A model generated the notes under the pieces. The model was given only the letters and a program-made list of their open reading frames with translations, was not told the origin of the DNA and ran no database searches. The position numbers were made by a program, and so were the translations under genes. Of a stretch of 64,000 nucleotides of DNA, positions 45,282 through 59,034 are shown piece by piece (the stretch's first letter is position 1; every line of letters begins with the position of its first letter). Origin of the DNA: Bugula neritina (Eukaryota > Bryozoa > Gymnolaemata > Cheilostomatida > Bugulidae); contig OZ037773.1 of assembly GCA_964035545.1 (NCBI GenBank), positions 2,328,251 through 2,392,250 on the forward strand. The letters run 5' to 3'.

Positions 45282-46584
45282 GGGGTAAGGGGGGGGGGCA
45301 CAACGGTCATAGGGGTACAAAATGCCGGCCAAATTGTGAGAGAACTTATTGACTTAGAGTAGCGATTTTTTTTTTCATAAAAAGATATCGACATAATTAT
45401 TCAGCCATTGTAGTGTCAACACTTGCGGAATATACGTGTTGAAAAGGCGAGTGAAAAACTGTTTTCTCCTACTTTTTGTAAAATCTTTAAGACGTCATTA
45501 AAGCTTTATAACTTTTTACACTCAAAGGTAGCAAGCCTAGATTTTACTGATATTGTTGCCATTGCTTGTCTCTACATTGCTTAACTAGTATAACAGCAAA
45601 CTCTAAAATATATTTTCTTTGAGCTACATTTATTTTCAATTTGGCCACATGGGGCACAATGGGCCACCTGATTATTGCACCCTGATCACTATTATTAGTT
45701 TGTTTGCCCAAAAAGTTGGTTGAAATGTTACTAAAATCTATAGATATAGCCATTTCTAACCTTTTTGTAAAATATCGAAGACATCATGGTAAGACTACAA
45801 AACTACGAGGTGAAGTGCCATTATAAATATATACAGCTTTGCCATTTTATACATAATACAAAACATTCTGCTGTTGCTACTATAGTAGATATAGTCATGA
45901 TGCATATTATATATTATATCATTGAGGGAATATACATGTATTTGACTAAAATAAATTGCGATTTGCTCATTTGCTCCTCCCCCCCCCCCTCTGACTTCCG
46001 TACTTCAGCCACAAACCGAAGCCATGCACCTTAGCTACAGTTCATAGAAAAAAGTCCACTCAGAATTTTGTAGTACATGTTACTAAAGTTTTTTTCTGAT
46101 AAAAGTTCCTCTGAAGTGTAAATAAAAAAAAACATTTTCAGTTCTAAACAGTAATGATAATGGCACAGTAGAATCGAGTGATGTGCAATTGGTTTTGCGT
46201 TCCTCTGCTATCCGCGGTGGCACAAACTGTATAGCCAAAACATGAATTTTGCTTTAGATCTGAAAGAATATTTTTATTTGTTTGTAATATTAAATAAATG
46301 AAGATCAGGTGCAACAAAATCTGCAAAGTTTCAATATATTTGTTGTGCCCCACCCAGTGGCCCATTGTAACCCCGTACAGGGGCACAATGGGCCGATTTT
46401 TTCGTCATAAAAAATTCATTATTCTGAAAGTTGTGAGAGAGATAGAAACAACTAAATGATACCTGTAATAGACAACAGATGCAGCATTTAGACTACAAAT
46501 TATTGAACTAGTAACTCGAAAAACAGACGAATGAGAGCAAGAAATGCAAAATTCAGCCCGTTGTGCCCCCCCCCCTTAAGCCCC
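45282..46584. mobile_element. 1.3-kb G-run TIR element flanked by TA
   Basis: Left end: GGGGTAAGGGGGGGGGG then CACAACGG. The right end in reverse complement: GGGGCTTAAGGGGGGGGGG then CACAACGG. TA flanks both sides. Internally GGGGCACAATGGGCC recurs at about 45651 and 46380. The longest frames (69, 80 and 82 codons) show no transposase motif. It looks like a non-autonomous DNA element with TA target sites, as for Tc1/mariner-type families. The two flanks belong to different duplicated blocks, so it lies on a rearrangement breakpoint. Confidence 0.65.
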
Positions 46585-47092
46585 TATAATTAATATAATA
46601 TAAAAATTTTATAGCACAAATACTGAACACATGTATAATTAATGTTTTCATGAACATATGCATTTTGCACCTGGCTCCTTTGACCTGTACAATTATAGCT
46701 TAATTCCCAAAATATTTCTTTTTTGTCAGAAAATAGTTTGCTATACAGCCTATTTTAATTATTTATTTAATCTTTGTATAGTTTATTATTTGTAGGCTAA
46801 AAATATTAATTTCCTTATAGGCCATTCTCACACCTGTGATTTCTTGATAAGAAAAATATCCAGGCTGTGCATCAAGAAGAAACTATCTATACCTTGCTTG
46901 TATTGAATGATAGGAGTTCAGCTATTCCCATGCATGCACTTGGTTATTTAGATATTTTTATATAGTCATATACCAGCAATGAAGTTATCTGCAATTTACA
47001 CACTTTGAGATCTGAACATCATTTAGCATCAAACCACTGTTGCAGTCATTACATCAAGAACAAGCATTCAACATTACCACTAACTGAACAGC
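46585..47092. other. H2B upstream block with promoter deletion
   Basis: It follows 4570-4930, then at about 47005 jumps straight to the transcribed leader (equivalent of 5451). Octamer, CCAAT and TATA are deleted. Confidence 0.7.
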
Positions 47093-47473
47093 ATGACTCC
47101 TAAAGTTAGCTCCAAAGGTGCCAAGAAAGCAGGAGAGGCTAAAGCAGCTTCTAAGTCTGGAGACAAGAAAAAGAAGAGTAAAAGAAAAGAAAGTTAAAGC
47201 ACATATATTTACAAGGTACTGAAGCAAGTGCACCCAGACACTGGAGTATCTAGCAAAGCCATGAACATTATGAACAGCTTTGTCAATGATATGTGTTCAA
47301 AAAAATTGCGATCCACCATAACAAGGCAAGAAATACAGACTGCTGTGAAGCTCATTTTGCTGTAAGATTTGGCTAAACACCCTGTCACAGCCTAGTTCTT
47401 TCTGGAGAGAGAGCTCACTTTGCTGTAAGTGAAAGTGGCCAAAGGTGTCAGAAAATACACCAGTGAAAAATAG
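47093..47473 (+). pseudogene. histone H2B pseudogene, promoterless
   Basis: It starts [19 protein letters not shown], then a canonical-like basic stretch DKKKKSKRKES followed by TAA. After the stop come [30 protein letters not shown], a deletion of helix 2, [17 protein letters not shown], another stop, and the decayed C-terminus AKGVRKYTSEK ending in TAG at 47471-47473. At least two stops and one deletion make it non-functional. The basic stretch shows the ancestor was closer to canonical H2B. Confidence 0.9.
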
Positions 47474-47548
47474 TTGCCCCACCAGGATTCGAACCTGGGT
47501 GCTCTGGTTTGCTAACAAACGTGCTAACCATCAGACCACAGAGGCAAC
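47473..47548 (-). tRNA. tRNA-like sequence, identity unclear
   Basis: 76 nt on the minus strand. Acceptor GTTGCCT/GGGCAAC (7 bp), D stem GTG/CAC, A box TGGTCTGATGG, and T arm CCAGG-TTCGAAT-CCTGG. The anticodon stem has one mismatch and the loop TAGCAAA lacks T33, so decoding identity is uncertain. It directly abuts the H2B pseudogene stop. Confidence 0.45.
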
Positions 47549-49647
<2,099 letters not shown>

Positions 49648-49837
49648 TTAAGATTCAATTTGGCCTGACTGTTGGAGTCTTCAACATGAGTAAATTCATC
49701 ACATGAATACGGTAGCCTGGGGTCATGATGAAATATATTATTACATTAAAAATGCTAAAATAAATGCTAAAATGTGTAATGTAAAAGAAAGAAATCCATC
49801 TGACTAAATATCCTAAGTCTTTTGAAATATCATCAAG
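49648..49837 (-). pseudogene. GPCR 3' fragment, inverted, diverged
   Basis: Last ~60 residues of the GPCR on the minus strand, with indels (a 14-bp duplication AAATGCTAAAATAA near 49749). Like the fragment at 40894, it is joined to inverted GPCR spacer on its right. Confidence 0.75.
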
Positions 49838-50097
49838 ACATCAATTATAGTATAGCCTAGCTCAGTAATATTATATACATTACTGTATATAGTAGTAAGA
49901 CATAATATAGTAATATATAATATAATATACCATAGTACAGCTCAAGTTGTACATGATATAAACAACATACTTATTGTTTAGAAATTCATATCAAGATGAT
50001 ACATAATATTATAAAAACAGATGACATATATTATGTCTTACTACTTTATATACAACACTGTATAAAATAGTAAGACATAATATAGTAATATAGAATT

Positions 50098-50405
50098 TAT
50101 TAATGCTTTTCATCAATTTGGTTGACATTGCTCTAGTATAAATTGAAGTTTAACTTGGTTTTATTAGCTGATAGCTCATTTGTAATAGATAGAGGAAATA
50201 CCGCTTCAAACACAGGAACATGAAACTTTTTATCTTTGAAATAGTTATATTAGCATTTAATACGTTTTATTGTTGTTTGATACCAGAATATGTGTACTCT
50301 GCCAGTTACACACAATAACAAAATGCAACTTTATAGCCTTCAGATAAAAAATATTTTAGAATAATGAGAGCAGAAATGAGTGAACAGGAATATTTGTTTA
50401 CTTAG
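50098..50405. repeat. inverted-repeat left arm, H2B cassette 4 (truncated)
   Basis: Homologous to 3722-4031, starting at TAATGCTTTT as in cassette 3. It pairs with part of 52793-53380. Confidence 0.8.
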
Positions 50406-51656
50406 TAGGCTATATGCATGTTACCAACTGTTGCTAGACATCAAGCTACCTAGCCTGCTGCATAATAATTATAATACTTTTAAAATCTAGGCTATTTCTA
50501 CAATCATACATGGCTATGCTAAAACTTCTTTTGTATAAAACTAGTAGAATAATACTACAATAATATAAATGATAATAATAATGCTTTTTCATGTTTATAA
50601 ATACATGGCACACCTGTCTAAAGCATACATGTTATAAATTCCTCAATGGAATCTCAGAATGAAAATGCTTCATCAAGTAGGAAACAACAACATCAACTTC
50701 ACACTGAGCTGTACAAGGGAATGTTTGAAATACAATTTATTAAACTCTGTGTGTATAATTGCTATTTATTTTTAATTACTGAAATATTAAATTTGAAACT
50801 TGGAGCCAAAATTTAAAGAAGGCTAATTAAAAAGACAGTATAACCTACATCAAATTGAAATTGCCTAAACATCTCCAAAATTTTATTCCTCAAATTACTC
50901 CAAGTTGTTGATTTTGCTCCCTACTAGTAGTTTATATAATATAAAGATTTTATAGCACAAATACTGAACACATGTATAATTAATGCTTTCATGAACATAT
51001 GCATTTTGCACCTAGCTCCTTTGACCTGTACAATTATAGCTTTTTCCAAAGTATTCTTTTTTTGTCAGAAAATAGTTTGTTTATATAGCCTATTTTAATT
51101 ATTTGCTTAATATGTGTATATTGTAGTATTTGTAGGCTAACAATATTAATTGTCCTTAGGCCATTCTCACACCTGTGATTTCTTGATAAAAAAATATCCA
51201 GGCTGTGCATCAAGAAAAACCTATCTATACCTTGAATGGTAGGAGTTCAGCTCTTCCTATGTACTTGGTAATTAAGGTAGGTTACCTGCAATTTACACAC
51301 TGTATATGAGTAAATGCACAAGTGCCACTATGTGAACTTATTGATAGATTGGTGCCCACAATTATGATTATTTGGAGTGCGTAATGTTTTTTTTTGAAAG
51401 AAATATTTAATAATTCTCATTTTGCCTTACAAAAGTGACCAAACTTTTTAAAAAGTTTAAAGTTCTGGTTAAACAAAAATAAATAAGCTATGCACTAATG
51501 ATGTTATATACAAAGTTAGGTCAAAATCTACATTATATCAATAATTGTTGAAAAGTACAATATTATTTTGAAGTTTAAAGTAATTTATTGGAATTCAACT
51601 CAAAGTTGCCTATACCAATTTCCCCAACAGTTTGACGTGGCTATATTGTATAAGAT
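50406..51656. other. H2B upstream block
   Basis: Same block as 4032-5292; non-coding. Confidence 0.65.
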
Positions 51657-51800
51657 ATGCAAATTAGATTGTTCTCCGAGTTTCATTGGTCTATGACAAA
51701 TAATTGTTTTCAATGTAAACATTAGGGCACACTAAGGCGTCAGTTTACGCAACCGCCATCTGATTGGATAATTTCTAACTACTGTTGATACGTATAAATA
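51657..51800 (+). promoter_or_regulatory. H2B-type promoter (copy 4)
   Basis: Octamer ATGCAAAT at 51657-51664, inverted CCAAT motifs, and TATAAATA at 51793-51800. Confidence 0.85.
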
Positions 51801-51897
51801 CAGCGTGCCCTAAGATCTGAACATCATTTAGCATCAAACTACTGTTGCAGCCACTACATCGAGAACAAGCATTCAACATTATCACTAACTGAACAGC

Positions 51898-52272
51898 ATG
51901 CCTCTTAAAGTTAGCTCCAAAGGTGCCAAGAAAGCAGCAAAGGCTAAAGGAGCTCCAATGTCTGGAGACAAGAGAGAACAAAGAAAAGGCAAAGGAAGTC
52001 CCAGCACATACATTACTTACAATGTGTTGAAGCAAGTCCACCAAGACACTGGTGTATCTAGCAGCGCCATGAGGATCATGGAGAGCTTTATCAATGATAT
52101 GTTCCATATAGTAGTGAATGAAGCAGCTAGATTGGCAGACTACAACAGGAAGTCCACCATAACAAGCCGAGAGGTAGAGACTGTCCTGAAGCTGATTCTG
52201 CCAGGAGAGTTAGCTAAGCATGCCGAGACTGAAGGCACAAAGGCTGTGACTAAATACGCCAGCTCCAAGTAA
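51898..52272 (+). CDS. histone H2B, divergent, copy 4 (124 aa)
   Basis: Intact, and almost identical to copy 2 (19784). It has the same reduced-charge linker [17 protein letters not shown]. Differences include QDTG for QNTG, SFINDM for SFVNDM, EAARLAD for [15 protein letters not shown] (the canonical Thr) for KSMITSRE, and AETEG for AEAEG. The histone fold and AVTKYASSK tail are complete. The near-identity of gene and flanks with the 19-kb cassette points to recent duplication or gene conversion. Confidence 0.92.
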   Translation: MPLKVSSKGAKKAAKAKGAPMSGDKREQRKGKGSPSTYITYNVLKQVHQDTGVSSSAMRIMESFINDMFHIVVNEAARLADYNRKSTITSREVETVLKLILPGELAKHAETEGTKAVTKYASSK

Positions 52273-52299
52273 TCTCCAATCTCCATCACTAACCCCAAC

Positions 52300-52315
52300 G
52301 GCCCTTTTCAGGGCC
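52300..52315 (+). terminator. histone mRNA 3' stem-loop
   Basis: Perfect GGCCCTTTTCAGGGCC, 27 nt after the stop. Confidence 0.95.
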
Positions 52316-52792
52316 ACTAATGTTTACTTGAAGAGTTGTTCAAACTTATGAATAATAAATTATTGATAAACCTTCTAGATATATATTGGGCTATATAAAG
52401 TTTGCAATGCACTCACTTATCAACATGTTCTATTTAAAATCTAAAATATGTAAAAAAGTTTATACATAAACAACTGAATAAAAAGTATAATCTTCTATCA
52501 CGCGTAACCTGCATTCCAGGAATTGTCCATCCCAGACTTCACAAATCAAAATAGTTATGTTGAAGCAGACTCCTGGTGCAATTGGTTCAGGTGCTGTTGT
52601 GTATAATAAACACGAATGGGTGGGTGGCCCAAATCAAATCTCGCATCACTTATAACATTGAAGAGAAGTCAGATATTATCACAATATTCTAATAGTGTAA
52701 CTCTCTCTATTGTTTAATAGCAGGTTCTATTCAATTATGATATATTGAGCTCTCTCTACAGTAGTAGTAACATGTGAAGACTTTGAGTATAC
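52316..52792. other. H2B 3' flank
   Basis: Non-coding block as at 5956. Confidence 0.6.
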
Positions 52793-53380
52793 AAGTAAGC
52801 AAATATTCTTGTTTACTTATTTCTGCATTGTTTAATAGGGTAGTTCTTATTATTCTAAAATATTTTTTATCTGAAGGCTGTAAAGTTGTATTTTGTTATT
52901 GTGTGTAACTGGCAGAGTACATATATTTTGGTATCAAACAACAATAAAACGTATTAAATGCTAATATAACTATTTCAAAGATGAAAAGTTTCATGTTCCT
53001 GTGTTTGAAGCAGTATTTCCTTTATCTATTACAAATGAGCTATCAGCTAATAAAACCAAGTTAAACTTCAATTTATAATAGAGCAATGTCAACCAAATTG
53101 ATAAAAAGCATTAATATTGAGTAAAAAGGAAACTTCCTAAACTAAGGGAAGATAACTCTGAGTTTGCAGTTTTCAAAGCTGCGGGGAGGGGGGGAAACGT
53201 TCTGTTGGTCAGAATAAACTAGAAAGTGGTGTGACTCATAAGGATACTATAGAATGTCTGCATACTAAAAGTTGACATTCTAGATGCTACAACAAAAGAG
53301 TGGCTACTGAGAGAATTACAGATACATCCAGGAAAGCAATATGATATTGTGTCATAGGCTCCACCCACCTGTCAATTTTT
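52793..53380. repeat. inverted-repeat right arm, H2B cassette 4
   Basis: Homologous to 6449-7038. Confidence 0.8.
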
Positions 53381-53505
53381 AGTCACAAGTTTTTTGAGAG
53401 ATAGTTTTATAGGTTTACAATACTTCTAAAAAATATTCTAAAAGTATTACATTACACAAACAATACTCACAGTATATGATGTAGCATATGCTCTCAGTCT
53501 ATCAT

Positions 53506-54250
53506 CACGGGCTTTCCATGGATCCATCTCAGCTAGATCGATCTGAAAAATGTGCTCAGATCAATCAATTTTCCATGACGATGTAAGATTGATGTTGCGT
53601 ATTTGCCTCCTCTTGAGTTAATACATTTTTCGAAGATAATTTGACCACCCACCTGAGTCTAGAAATTAACGCCAGCCAAAATAAACTATATGCAGCCAAG
53701 CTTTTTCAGTAAAGTAATTTGGTCAATTTATAATAATTAATTTTAATCTTTTAGCTTGACAGCTAGTATAATAACAATAATAGCTGTCTTGCAGACTATT
53801 TATAAACTTACAGGATTGTTAGGTTTGAAATTACGCGGCAAATAACTCTAATGAAAGTAAGATTTACTAGCCACTTGAATTTAATTTAAATGCTTCCATT
53901 TTTTGTATACCTTTTATCATCTATACTTCAATATAATTTAGTTTTCTTAGTCATTGCACTGAAAATTAAAGTTTTGGCATCTGAAAAAGTGGCTTTCGTA
54001 ATTATCAAGTACTTTGCTTTATACCAATTAGCAATAAGATATCATTTTTATATTAGAGGACGAAATTTAAACAAAGCAGTCTTTTTCTACTTCTCATATC
54101 GATCTATCTTCCTTCTTTCCATGGTCTTATTGCCTTGAGATTGATCTGAGTTCAAGCTCTACAGACCGACCAGCTCAGATCTATGGAGATTGATCTTCCC
54201 CGTTTTTCCATGGATTGATCTCACTGAGATCGATCCATGGAAAGCCGGTG
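53506..54250. mobile_element. TIR element family T, copy 4
   Basis: Complete, 745 bp, with the same termini and insertion position as 7162 and 21412. An 82-codon frame inside (53890) is not similar to any transposase I know. Confidence 0.7.
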
Positions 54251-54254
54251 TATG

Positions 54255-54655
54255 TAGCATAATTATGCTCTCAGTTTATTAGGTAGCATGAACTCTTAGT
54301 CTATGATGTAGCATGCTCTCAGTCTATGATGTAGCATATACTCTCAGTCTGTAATGCAGCATATACTCTCAGTCTATGATGTAGCATATACTCTCAGTCT
54401 ATTATGTAGCATATGCTCTCAGTCTATGATGTAGCATTTACTCTCAGTCTATAATGTAACATATACTCTCAGTCTATAATGTAGCATATACTCTCAGTTA
54501 ATAAAGGAGTGTATGCTCTCATGTTTATAATTGAGCATACTTTCAGCCTATGATGTAGCATGCTCTCAGTCTATGCTGTAGCATACTTTCTGTCTATATG
54601 ATATAGTTTGCTATCAGTCTATGATGTAGTGTATGTTCTCAGTCTGTATACTCTC
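54255..54655. repeat. 25-bp minisatellite upstream of exon A, copy 4
   Basis: About sixteen GATGTAGCATA...CTCAGTCTAT units, followed by four CATA repeats at about 54668. Confidence 0.9.
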
Positions 54656-54808
54656 AATATACTGCAATCATACATACATACATACACACATACACACATC
54701 CACGTATACACACACACTTGAACCATACTCAATTCTCACTTAGATTTACCTGGTGAAACATCGTGTATCTACTGTATCCACAAGTGATTTAGTAACTCTG
54801 TGTTGCAG

Positions 54809-57022
54809 CTGAGATATGCCTTAGAAGACACGCTGTACGAGGCCGGAGTGGACATGTATATTTCTGCCCATGAGCACTCCTATGAGCGGGCCTGGCCTAT
54901 CTATGACAGAAAGGTATTCCATGTCTGTTGTGTTTATATGTTGGGAAAGGGAGTTTTCTCCTCATGTAGATATGTACGTAGTCAATGATGTAGCATGCAC
55001 TCTCAGTCTATGATGTAGCATGTGCTCTCAGTCTATGATGTAGCATATACTCTCCGTCTATGATGTAGCATGTGCTCTCAGTCTATGATGTAGCATATAC
55101 TCTCAGTCTATTGTGTATAGCATATACTCTCAGTCTATTATGTAGCATATACTCTCAGTCTATGATGTAGCATATACGCTCAGTCTATGATGTAGCATAT
55201 ACTCTCAGTCTATGATGTAGCATATACTCTCAGTCTATGATGTAGCATATACTCTCAGTCTATTATGTAGCATATACTCTCAGTACTACAATCAGTATGT
55301 TTCAAGCTTCTAAATTTGAGTTTGAAAGTTCTTTGTCTCTCGGCTGCCGATTGCTGTCCAACAGACATAATAGACACAATATCGGATAATATGAGGTGCA
55401 TCCAGAATTGCAATTTTTAATATAATGTCAATTTGTCCCCTCTCTAAAAAAGCAACATGTTTTATATCATGTAAAATCCTCATTTTAAGCTATTTATTTA
55501 TAGAAATAGATTGTATAAATTTGTACTCACATTGTAGATATGTAATGGGAGTTATGACCACCCGTACACGAACCCCAGTGCACCTGTTCATATTATAACT
55601 GGACCAGCTGAAAGTCAACCACTTGCTAGCACTTGACCTCTCTGTGTATTACTTTCTGTTATAATTATTTATGACTTTTCATATATACAATGCAGTGTAT
55701 TGTTTGTTGCAAAGGGCATGCAAAGCGGCCATGATGCATTTGAACCAGAAGTGCCATTTTGGAGTGCGTACCGCACACAGAACTATGGGTACAGTCGTCT
55801 GCATATAACCAACGCTACACATATGCTTGTGGAATGAGTAAGTGTTGCGATTGTACACGTTCAGGGGAGAGTAACTCCTGGCCAGTTCTCTCTTTCAATG
55901 CAAAGTTGTAAACAATACATAAAATATTATTACATCTCTAATAACTAATTATAGATTGGTCCATTCTAGTGGAAAGCTCCATTTTTTAAACAGTGATTCT
56001 GTTCTTATGAGTTTAGTTTCATGAGAGACTGAAACGAAAACAATATTTCATTTCCCCAAGTTAGAGTAATATTAAACCATTTAAATATAGCTCATTCAGA
56101 AAAATTGTAGTTTGACTATCGTGTTTAGGCTCAAAGGCACATCTTTCATATGGCATTAGCTTGTGTCAATACTCATTTTTCATTGAACCATTTTGCATTT
56201 AATACTGTATTACATTGCATGATTATATAATAAGTTTTTTTCTTTGTTAAAAACTGAAATAACCTGGTATCCCAGCTGTGATGCTCACTTTAGTCAAGCC
56301 CCCTACCTCCTCCCCTAACAACTAAATTAGGTATCTTGAAAATGTTTCATTTTATTTTAGCTCTTTAGACAATTTTGGTTATTAAAGTCACTGCGACCTA
56401 ATTTATTAGTATATATTTAACACAATCAAACTGTTTGAACCAAAAACAGTAAATATAAAGATAGAAACCACAAAAGCCATTAAAACACTCCCAAGAGTTA
56501 TCTATTCTCTGTTTTCATGATGATTTGATTGTCTAGTTAACTATAGCTGTCTGAAAAGCTAAACAAAGGTCAACAAATTTGTGTGCTTCCCACATCAATC
56601 ATACTCAGTTGCAAAAGGTAGGGCTGTAACTAAACCTCACATCTTGTAAATGTATGTATGTTGCTAATTACAAACTTTACTAGAACCTTCTCAACAATTT
56701 CTCACCCTTTCTGTTAGCTGATACTATTTAGATGAGAAGCAGGTATTGGATGTTATAGCTGTCAGGACTATATATGTAACAAGTCACAGACATGCAGAAT
56801 ATTATTTCCAGTTACAATATGAACAGTTTACACATAAACTTGTATGACTGGGTGATGACAACAGTTCTCTTCAACATGAGCAGATCATTCTAGTGTAGGC
56901 TCTCCTCCTTTCAGGTTGACGATGAACAGGATGGTAAAGTAACAGACTCAATCTGGGTTATAAAGAATAAACACGGAGCTGGCACTTATGATTGTCACCT
57001 CAAAGATGAGAAACGCTGGTAA
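54809..57022 (+). pseudogene. purple acid phosphatase 3' exons, copy 4 (stop and lost donor)
   Basis: Exon A 54809-54913 (AHEHSYERAWP), exon B 55538-55609 (ICNGSYDHPYTNPSAPVHII), exon C 55715-55837 and exon D 56915-57022 (VDDEQDGKVTDSIWVIKNKH..., ending TAA). Two lesions are visible. The exon B donor reads GAAAGT instead of GTAAGT (55610-55615), and the last codon of exon C is TGA instead of TGG (55835-55837). Reading frames are otherwise open, so inactivation is recent. Confidence 0.8.
54985..55285. repeat. 25-bp minisatellite downstream of exon A, copy 4
   Basis: About twelve units, continuing the array on the far side of exon A. Confidence 0.95.
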
Positions 57023-58098
57023 TCTCCCCCCAACTACTGCTGTTTCATATTGAACTAAGATGGTGCTTGTAATTCATTGAAGAAACTTTTAACTAAAGGC
57101 GCTCAATATTGTCATTATATGAAACTGGGCTCAATCATCTAGTCTATTAGTAATAGTAAAAAGTCAAACTGCAATAAATTAGTGTCAGTACAGTTATAAT
57201 TCTCAAGTGTCAACTATAATATAGTGCGCGTATATAGTATGTGTGTAGAATATAATATATCATAATATATATCATAATATAGTTGCATACTTTATATTAC
57301 TATTTTATTTCACTAATGAACATCTAGTATTTTGTTTTATGTGCTTATCAAAACTTAAAATTTTACAAGTCTTCATAAGCCGTAAACCAAGCTGCTTCCC
57401 ATTTATATATTTTTACTGATGTGCGTTACATAAAATGAATTATCTGTTGATATTTTATGCAAGAGGTGGCTTCTTTATTTTATATACATATATCTCATTT
57501 GTGTTTATAATATGTATGATTTTGATGCAAATTTCTAAATAATAAATATGTTGTTTATATCATGTACAACTTGAGCTGTACTATAGTATAATTATTATAT
57601 TCTATATTATTATGTCGTACTATTTTATACAGTGTTGTGTAATATTACTGAGCTATGCTATACTATAATATATTACTTAACTATAACACATAATGTTACT
57701 GTGTCATAATATGATAGTCAGTCTGCTATATATACTGTATTATATGATATTACTGCACCTATCAGAGCATACTATATATTGGTGCTACATACTATATACT
57801 ATCAGTACTGTTAGTATAGTAGTTAGTAGCTTGTCATAATATAGATCTAATTTCCTGCTGGATGGTCAGTAGCATTTGCTCTGTAATTAATATGCACTTG
57901 AAATCTGCCAGCATTTCCATACCCAGTCTGTTTTGTTGCTTGACCTTGACACTGGTAACAAAATTAATATTGAACATTTCTGTAAGATGTAAAATTTTAA
58001 TTAAACGAGTTAGGTACATAAATTTAAAGTATTTCATCAGTAAAAGCAGTCAGCTTGTTTGTGTTCTGGAGTGAGACTGTATGTGAGAAACTAGTCTG
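57023..58098. other. spacer and conserved GPCR leader
   Basis: AT-rich spacer as at 10424, then the conserved leader block at 57834-58098. No gene was seen. Confidence 0.6.
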
Positions 58099-59034
58099 AT
58101 GGAGAATAGCAGCGTTCTGTGCGGTGACATCACTGACTTTTGTGTAGACTCTACTAAATCCGCAGCGTTTTCATCTTTCAACATTTTCAGTGTTATATTC
58201 AACATTATCAATTTGGTTTTCCTGAAGAAGTTAGACAAATCCAAAAGAAACGCATCATTTTGGATAATAGTGAACATCGGTATCTGTGACGTTGTGACTT
58301 GCTCCTCCTTTTCTCTGGCAGTCAGCTGCAATTTGAACAGACAAATCATAACTTTACCAGCAGTTGGTGCTCGAACCTTTCAAGTTATAGTGATTACATT
58401 TGGCTTTGTCTCAATTGTTGCTAGAAATTTTGTATTGGAGACTGGCAGCTATGAGCGATACGTCTCCATCTGTCAGCCTTATCAAGTGAGCTATAACAAA
58501 GTGGTTAGCAATATGAAACTCTTCTTGGCCATTGTTTGGATATTTACCTTTGCTCTTATGACTATCACTATTGCCACTGATACCACCAAGTATTGCTTTG
58601 GTGAGTTCGGAGCTATCCCAAATGACTCCAATCCACAGACTAGTGTTGCGTTTGTTGGATCCATTACAACAGCTTTTGTCATCTCTGTCATCTGCTTATC
58701 TAAGACTTGGAGAGAGTTGAAGAGAATGCAGTCCAGAAGTACAGTTCCAGGAAAAGATGATCTGATAGTGAAGAGATCTGCCCAGTATATTATAATAATC
58801 TTCATCACTCTTTACTTGTCCTACATTCCAACAGCCATATCCTTAGTTTGTAATAACCTTAATGATATTTTAAAGGGCTTAGGATATTTGGCCAGATGGA
58901 TTTCTTTCTATTACATTACAATTTTTAGCATTCTTAATGTTGTAATATATTTCATCATGACCCCAGGCTACCGTATTCATGTGATGAATTTACTCATGTT
59001 GAAGACTCCAACAGTTGGTCAAATTAAATCTTAG
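58099..59034 (+). CDS. class A-like GPCR, copy 5 (311 aa, intronless)
   Basis: Full-length and nearly identical to copy 1 (11492). The few residue changes include Lys for Arg at 20, CNLNRQ for CELNRQ, GSYERY for GGYERY and NDILKG for NDSLKG. The seven hydrophobic segments, ERY 119-121, W147, SYIP and NVVIY are all present. A poly(A) signal lies at 59210-59215. The flanks are also nearly identical to unit 1 over several kilobases, indicating a recent duplication. Confidence 0.8.
   Translation: MENSSVLCGDITDFCVDSTKSAAFSSFNIFSVIFNIINLVFLKKLDKSKRNASFWIIVNIGICDVVTCSSFSLAVSCNLNRQIITLPAVGARTFQVIVITFGFVSIVARNFVLETGSYERYVSICQPYQVSYNKVVSNMKLFLAIVWIFTFALMTITIATDTTKYCFGEFGAIPNDSNPQTSVAFVGSITTAFVISVICLSKTWRELKRMQSRSTVPGKDDLIVKRSAQYIIIIFITLYLSYIPTAISLVCNNLNDILKGLGYLARWISFYYITIFSILNVVIYFIMTPGYRIHVMNLLMLKTPTVGQIKS

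Noticed and set aside
45544-46386. Frames of 69-82 codons inside the G-run element as a transposase
   Set aside because: No catalytic motif or helix-turn-helix is visible, and the frames are short and on mixed strands.
53890-54138. 82-codon frame inside element T
   Set aside because: It is broken in the other copies of the element and has no transposase motif.
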